Positions 30,806-33,624 of a stretch of 33,624 nt of DNA are shown here, piece after piece. This DNA comes from Chloroflexota bacterium (GTDB lineage: Bacteria; Chloroflexota; Anaerolineae; Promineifilales; Promineifilaceae), in the NCBI GenBank assembly GCA_024275635.1, contig JAJRYT010000080.1:1-33624 (forward strand). Direction: 5' to 3'. The position numbers and the translations under genes are program-made. Position 1 is the first letter of the stretch, and each line of letters starts with the position of its first letter. The notes beneath the pieces were generated by a model, which was not told the DNA's origin, did not search any database, and saw only the letters and a list, made by a program, of their open reading frames with translations.

Positions 30806-32623
30806 TCACTCGCTCTGAAAATAAATGCGCCCCCAATTGGAAGGGATGCGCTGCGGGAACAGGCGGTAATTGGCGACGACGGCCGTTTCCTCATTCAACA
30901 AATCGCGCCACAGACCATTAGTGGAGAAGGGAATGTTGATGATTTGGTCGTCGTCGGCGTAGTTGATGACGATGATGAAGCGCTGGAAACGGCCGTCCCC
31001 ATCCTCCCCATAGCGATGAAACACAACTACGCTGTCGTTGATAACGCCGTAGCCGTCGGGGTGGTTACTGGATGGGAAATAGTTGGCCGAGCGCAGCGCC
31101 GGATGGTCGCGCCGAATCCGGATCAGCTTTTGGTAGATGGCGAAGATCCGCTGACCGACAAAATCTTTGGCGTATTCGTCCCAGCGTAACGGCCGTGCCT
31201 GCACCCGATCCGCGCCGCTGTGGGGCAGCCAATAATCCTCGCCAAATTCCTGCCCGTTGTGAATCATGACCAGTCCCGGCGACGTGAGCAGAGCGATGGC
31301 GGCGGGCTGGGTTTTATACCAACGATGCCGCCCGCCGGCTTCGTGGACGATGGCCGAATGGTCGTGGTTTTCGATGTAGGTAACGGCCGTTTTCCCCGGC
31401 GCAAAGTCCAGGTTGGCGTTGAGGATGCGCAGGAGTTGGGGGGTGATACGGCCGTCCCGCGCATACGCCTGCGATTCGTACATAAACGGGTCAAACCAGC
31501 ACGCATCGGCATCCATTCGGTTGGCGTCGTCAATCGCCTCATACCGGTTGTCCGTCAAATGTTCCACAATCAAGGCCACATTGTCCCGCTTTTGTCCCGC
31601 CAGATGGGATTTGATGTCGGCGATGAGCCGCGTAATTCCGGCGCGGGCGTCCCCTTCCCGGTAAAAGCCCACCGTGAAATCAAAGCGAATGCCGTCAAGC
31701 TGGTAGGCGTCTAACCAGTACAAGCAGACATCGCGGATGAATTCCTGCGTGCATAAGTTATCGTAATCGAATTCCTCAAAAAAGCCGCCCCGTTCAAACT
31801 GGCCGATGTAGGGCGACTCCTCCGGGTTTTGGTAGAGCCAGACGTAGGGGAACCCTTTGTTGGGATTGATACCGGCGCGGACGTGGTTGAATACACCGTC
31901 CATGATGACGTGGATGCCCCGGTCGTGCAGCGCGTTGATGAGCGTTTTGAGCCGGAACAGCTTGTCGGCCGGTTCGGCGTCGTCGTGAACGTAACGGTAT
32001 TCGACGGCAAAGAATTGGAACGGGTCGTAGCCCCAGCTAAAGTCGCTGCCGGGCCAGGCCATCCAGGGCATGAATTCGACGGCGTTGACGCCCAGGGAGG
32101 CCAGATAGTCCAGTTTGTCGTAGATGGCGTCAATCGGGGCGCGGCCGTCCCGAAAAGCGGCCGTAAAATCATCAATCATCAACTCGTACAGGACGAGGTC
32201 TTGGGGCGGCCGCCGTTGGGCGATGGGACGGGCGGGGACGGAATGGCCGCCGACGACAAAGGCCGAATTTTCATCGCCGCCGCTGCCGCCGTATTTGGTA
32301 CAGGGGTCAGTCACCCAGCGGTCGGTGTCGTTCTCGAAGGTGACGAAATATTTGTACTGATAGTAGCCTTCGGGCAGGTCGGCGTCCAGGGTACACGTCC
32401 ACAACCAGCCGTGTGGATGGGGTTCGCGGGTCATCGCCGGGGCGCTGTCCAAGGCCCAATCTGCGCCGCCCAGTTCGCTTTGGAAGTTGCCGCGCACGCG
32501 AATGGCCTTGATTTTAGGGGAGCCGCCGCGCGTGTACTGCGCCGGGTCTACGGCGTTATCGGGTAGGAACAGGTTGAAGGTGACTTTGTGGTGGGTAACG
32601 GCCGTGCCGAAGGATTCGTACAT
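30806..32623 (-). CDS. GH13 alpha-amylase family glycoside hydrolase
   Basis: The 605-residue protein has an N-terminal CBM48/beta-sandwich (about 10-125, with GYYQYKYFVTFENDTDRWVTDP) followed by the GH13 barrel. Conserved regions are DGVFNH (242-247), GIRFDFTV with nucleophile Asp315, LIVEHL with acid/base Glu354, and YIENHDHS with Asp421. It should cleave or rearrange alpha-1,4 or alpha-1,6 glucan bonds in the cytoplasm, since no signal peptide is present. It resembles glycogen-debranching or 1,4-alpha-glucan branching-type members, but the subfamily cannot be fixed by eye. CGGAG lies 8 nt before the ATG. Seven ACGGCCGT copies fall inside the gene, several encoding TAV (GTAV, KTAV, ETAV). 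Its 3' end is duplicated at 29775-29858. Confidence 0.92.
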   Translation of the reverse strand: MYESFGTAVTHHKVTFNLFLPDNAVDPAQYTRGGSPKIKAIRVRGNFQSELGGADWALDSAPAMTREPHPHGWLWTCTLDADLPEGYYQYKYFVTFENDTDRWVTDPCTKYGGSGGDENSAFVVGGHSVPARPIAQRRPPQDLVLYELMIDDFTAAFRDGRAPIDAIYDKLDYLASLGVNAVEFMPWMAWPGSDFSWGYDPFQFFAVEYRYVHDDAEPADKLFRLKTLINALHDRGIHVIMDGVFNHVRAGINPNKGFPYVWLYQNPEESPYIGQFERGGFFEEFDYDNLCTQEFIRDVCLYWLDAYQLDGIRFDFTVGFYREGDARAGITRLIADIKSHLAGQKRDNVALIVEHLTDNRYEAIDDANRMDADACWFDPFMYESQAYARDGRITPQLLRILNANLDFAPGKTAVTYIENHDHSAIVHEAGGRHRWYKTQPAAIALLTSPGLVMIHNGQEFGEDYWLPHSGADRVQARPLRWDEYAKDFVGQRIFAIYQKLIRIRRDHPALRSANYFPSSNHPDGYGVINDSVVVFHRYGEDGDGRFQRFIIVINYADDDQIINIPFSTNGLWRDLLNEETAVVANYRLFPQRIPSNWGRIYFQSE

Positions 32624-32808
32624 ATGATTGTCTCCGTTTGTCAGGTTGGCGAGTTTGCGCGGCGGTTAGCGTGGGATGATGCAGTGGGTATTGTACAACA
32701 GGTGGGGAAAATGAATATAAGTCAATGACAGCTGTGCGGCATGATAGGCGGCAGAAATTATCGTTCACCCAACGCTATGTTAGTACGCCTCTAAATAATT
32801 GATCAGCG

Positions 32809-33476
32809 TTAGTCATCGGGTTTAGCAAGCCAAAATTCGCGCACTTTTTCAAAATGACCGATTCGTTCTGAAATCTTGCCAATCTCTTTGGAGTAGAACT
32901 CAGCCACAATATCACACAGTTCAAGCATCCATTTTTTACGAGAATAGTGTGGGTTTACACTAACTCGATTGGAATTAGCAATCTGTATTTGTCCCCAACC
33001 TAATGCACCAATTGTCAGACAATCCCAATCAAGAAATTCAATTGGTATGAATTTTACATCAGTAAAAACTGTTTGAGTTTTTTCTAAATGATAACTCACT
33101 AACAAAAGAGAGAAATAATTGTTGTCGTCCTCGTAGAATCTTGAAAGTCGCCTGACAGATGTCAGATTAGGCATGTTGAATTTTGTACTTGTTCGGTGCG
33201 TTTTCACATCGATCACATAGTACAACCCGTCAATATCGTTGAAAGCAAGATCGGCCATTGCCCTACGAGCAAAACTTGCTGAGTAATCTATATTCCATTT
33301 TCCGAGAATGGAATCAAAGGATTCAGCTATAATTTCTTCTATTGCATCGCCAGCCGCACGTGTGCTACGTAGTGTGCGCGGAGAGAGAATATAATATCTT
33401 GCTGGGAGTTGAGCAACCCAAGGGCTGCCAGTTGGATGTCTTGATAAGCGTCACTGAAAAATAGGCGGCTTTTCAT
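32809..33476 (-). pseudogene. Restriction-endonuclease-like gene, frameshifted in a (TC)4 tract
   Basis: The long downstream frame (codons from about 33380 to 32809) has no start codon before an internal ATG at 33258, yet its upstream part, SPRTLRSTRAAGDAIEEII, is clearly coding. A second frame from the ATG at 33476 (MKSRLFFSDAYQDIQLAALG...QQDIIFS) joins it perfectly if two bases are removed from the TC-repeat at 33381-33388. The fused product (about 222 residues) carries ADLAFNDIDGLYYVIDVKTH, the D...DxK core of PD-(D/E)XK type II restriction enzymes, preceded by AEESFD-like acidic helix residues and followed by KFNMPNLTS. The gene starts 7 nt after the stop of an upstream partial gene, as in restriction-modification operons. 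The dinucleotide tract suggests slippage, either a dead gene or ON/OFF switching. The region is AT-rich and free of ACGGCCGT. Confidence 0.7.
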
Positions 33477-33483
33477 TGTTTTG

Positions 33484-33624
33484 TCAGCAATTCCCGTAGC
33501 TAACCAATTTCCTCTCTAAAAGAGAGAGGAAGATATTGCATTCATCATTTTTGGTCTCAAAAAGAGAAAAACCAAGCCATGAAATGGAGCCAAAATCAGC
33601 TTGTTTCCAACCATAGGCAAGTAT
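33484..33624 (-). CDS. C-terminal end of an unidentified gene, possibly the modification methyltransferase
   Basis: The minus-strand frame is open from the right edge to TGA at 33484-33486, giving 46 residues: YGWKQADFGSISWLGFSLFE, then TKNDECNIFLSLLERKL and VSYGNC. Composition and the 7-nt distance to the next start suggest a genuine gene co-transcribed with the restriction-endonuclease-like gene. No catalytic motif lies in this short tail, so a DNA methyltransferase identity is inferred only from context. A hairpin CCTCTCT/AGAGAGG lies at about 33521-33540 within it. Confidence 0.5.
   Translation of the reverse strand: MLAYGWKQADFGSISWLGFSLFETKNDECNIFLSLLERKLVSYGNC

Larger units (their letters stand above)
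193..32605. repeat. Highly iterated palindrome ACGGCCGT, 39 copies
   Basis: Start positions by eye: 193, 310, 907, 1162, 1372, 4663, 6422, 8872, 11496, 11939, 12398, 13650, 13771, 14724, 15678, 16194, 17071, 19511, 21016, 21288, 21451, 21819, 23709, 24063, 25984, 26762, 27054, 27378, 27536, 27849, 28338, 28500, 29849, 30879, 30989, 31189, 31383, 31448, 32598. Thirteen are AACGGCCGTT. About a dozen further sites differ only in the first base (GCGGCCGT, TCGGCCGT). Random expectation for an 8-mer in this length is about 0.5. Most lie inside coding sequences, on genes of both strands. Confidence 0.9.

Overview
The window looks like a chromosomal piece of an uncultured-type Chloroflexota bacterium (Anaerolineae/Ardenticatenia-like). 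This is an inference from gene style: AYP-rich lipoprotein linkers, secreted proteins ending in a YLPIVKK-type tail, GT39 membrane proteins, UbiB kinases and Uma2 genes. No rRNA or tRNA gene was found to confirm it. Most of the window carries a very frequent 8-bp palindrome, ACGGCCGT. I count 39 copies by eye where about 0.5 is expected, and 13 of them extend to AACGGCCGTT.

Layout. 1-2599 (minus): a phosphodiesterase/phosphatase-family protein cut by the left edge, and ATP sulfurylase (sat). 2600-11500: an AT-richer, palindrome-poor block holding a methyltransferase, a lipoprotein, a four-repeat secreted protein, a nucleotide-sugar epimerase, two GT2 glycosyltransferases and two tandem sulfotransferases. 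It continues at 11442-14132 into a GT4 and a GT39-like membrane glycosyltransferase. Together this reads as a locus for building a surface glycan that is probably sulfated; sat makes APS, the precursor of the PAPS donor. 14133-14635 is a hairpin-rich intergenic region. 14636-17121 holds an atypical SDR and a UbiB-family kinase that converge and overlap. 17319-17795 is a DUF411 lipoprotein gene with an in-frame TGA exactly where the family has the first Cys of its CxCC motif, so it is a strong selenoprotein candidate. It is followed by a CHASE/PAS/REC hybrid histidine kinase.

20980-28520 holds a GNAT protein, a prepilin peptidase, a secreted beta-rich protein, a penicillin-acylase-type hydrolase broken by one TAA, and a membrane protein with an endonuclease/exonuclease/phosphatase domain. 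28693-32623 holds a metallophosphoesterase, a scar region containing a duplicated 3' end of the neighbouring amylase gene, a Uma2 protein and a GH13 amylase. 32809-33624 holds a frameshifted restriction-endonuclease-like gene and the 3' end of another gene directly upstream of it, possibly its modification partner.

The most notable observations are the selenocysteine candidate, the iterated palindrome, a family of 7-8 bp period arrays that reverse orientation (once inside a coding sequence), a duplication whose homology ends at the palindrome, and a frameshift in a (TC)4 tract. All counts, alignments and translations were done by hand.
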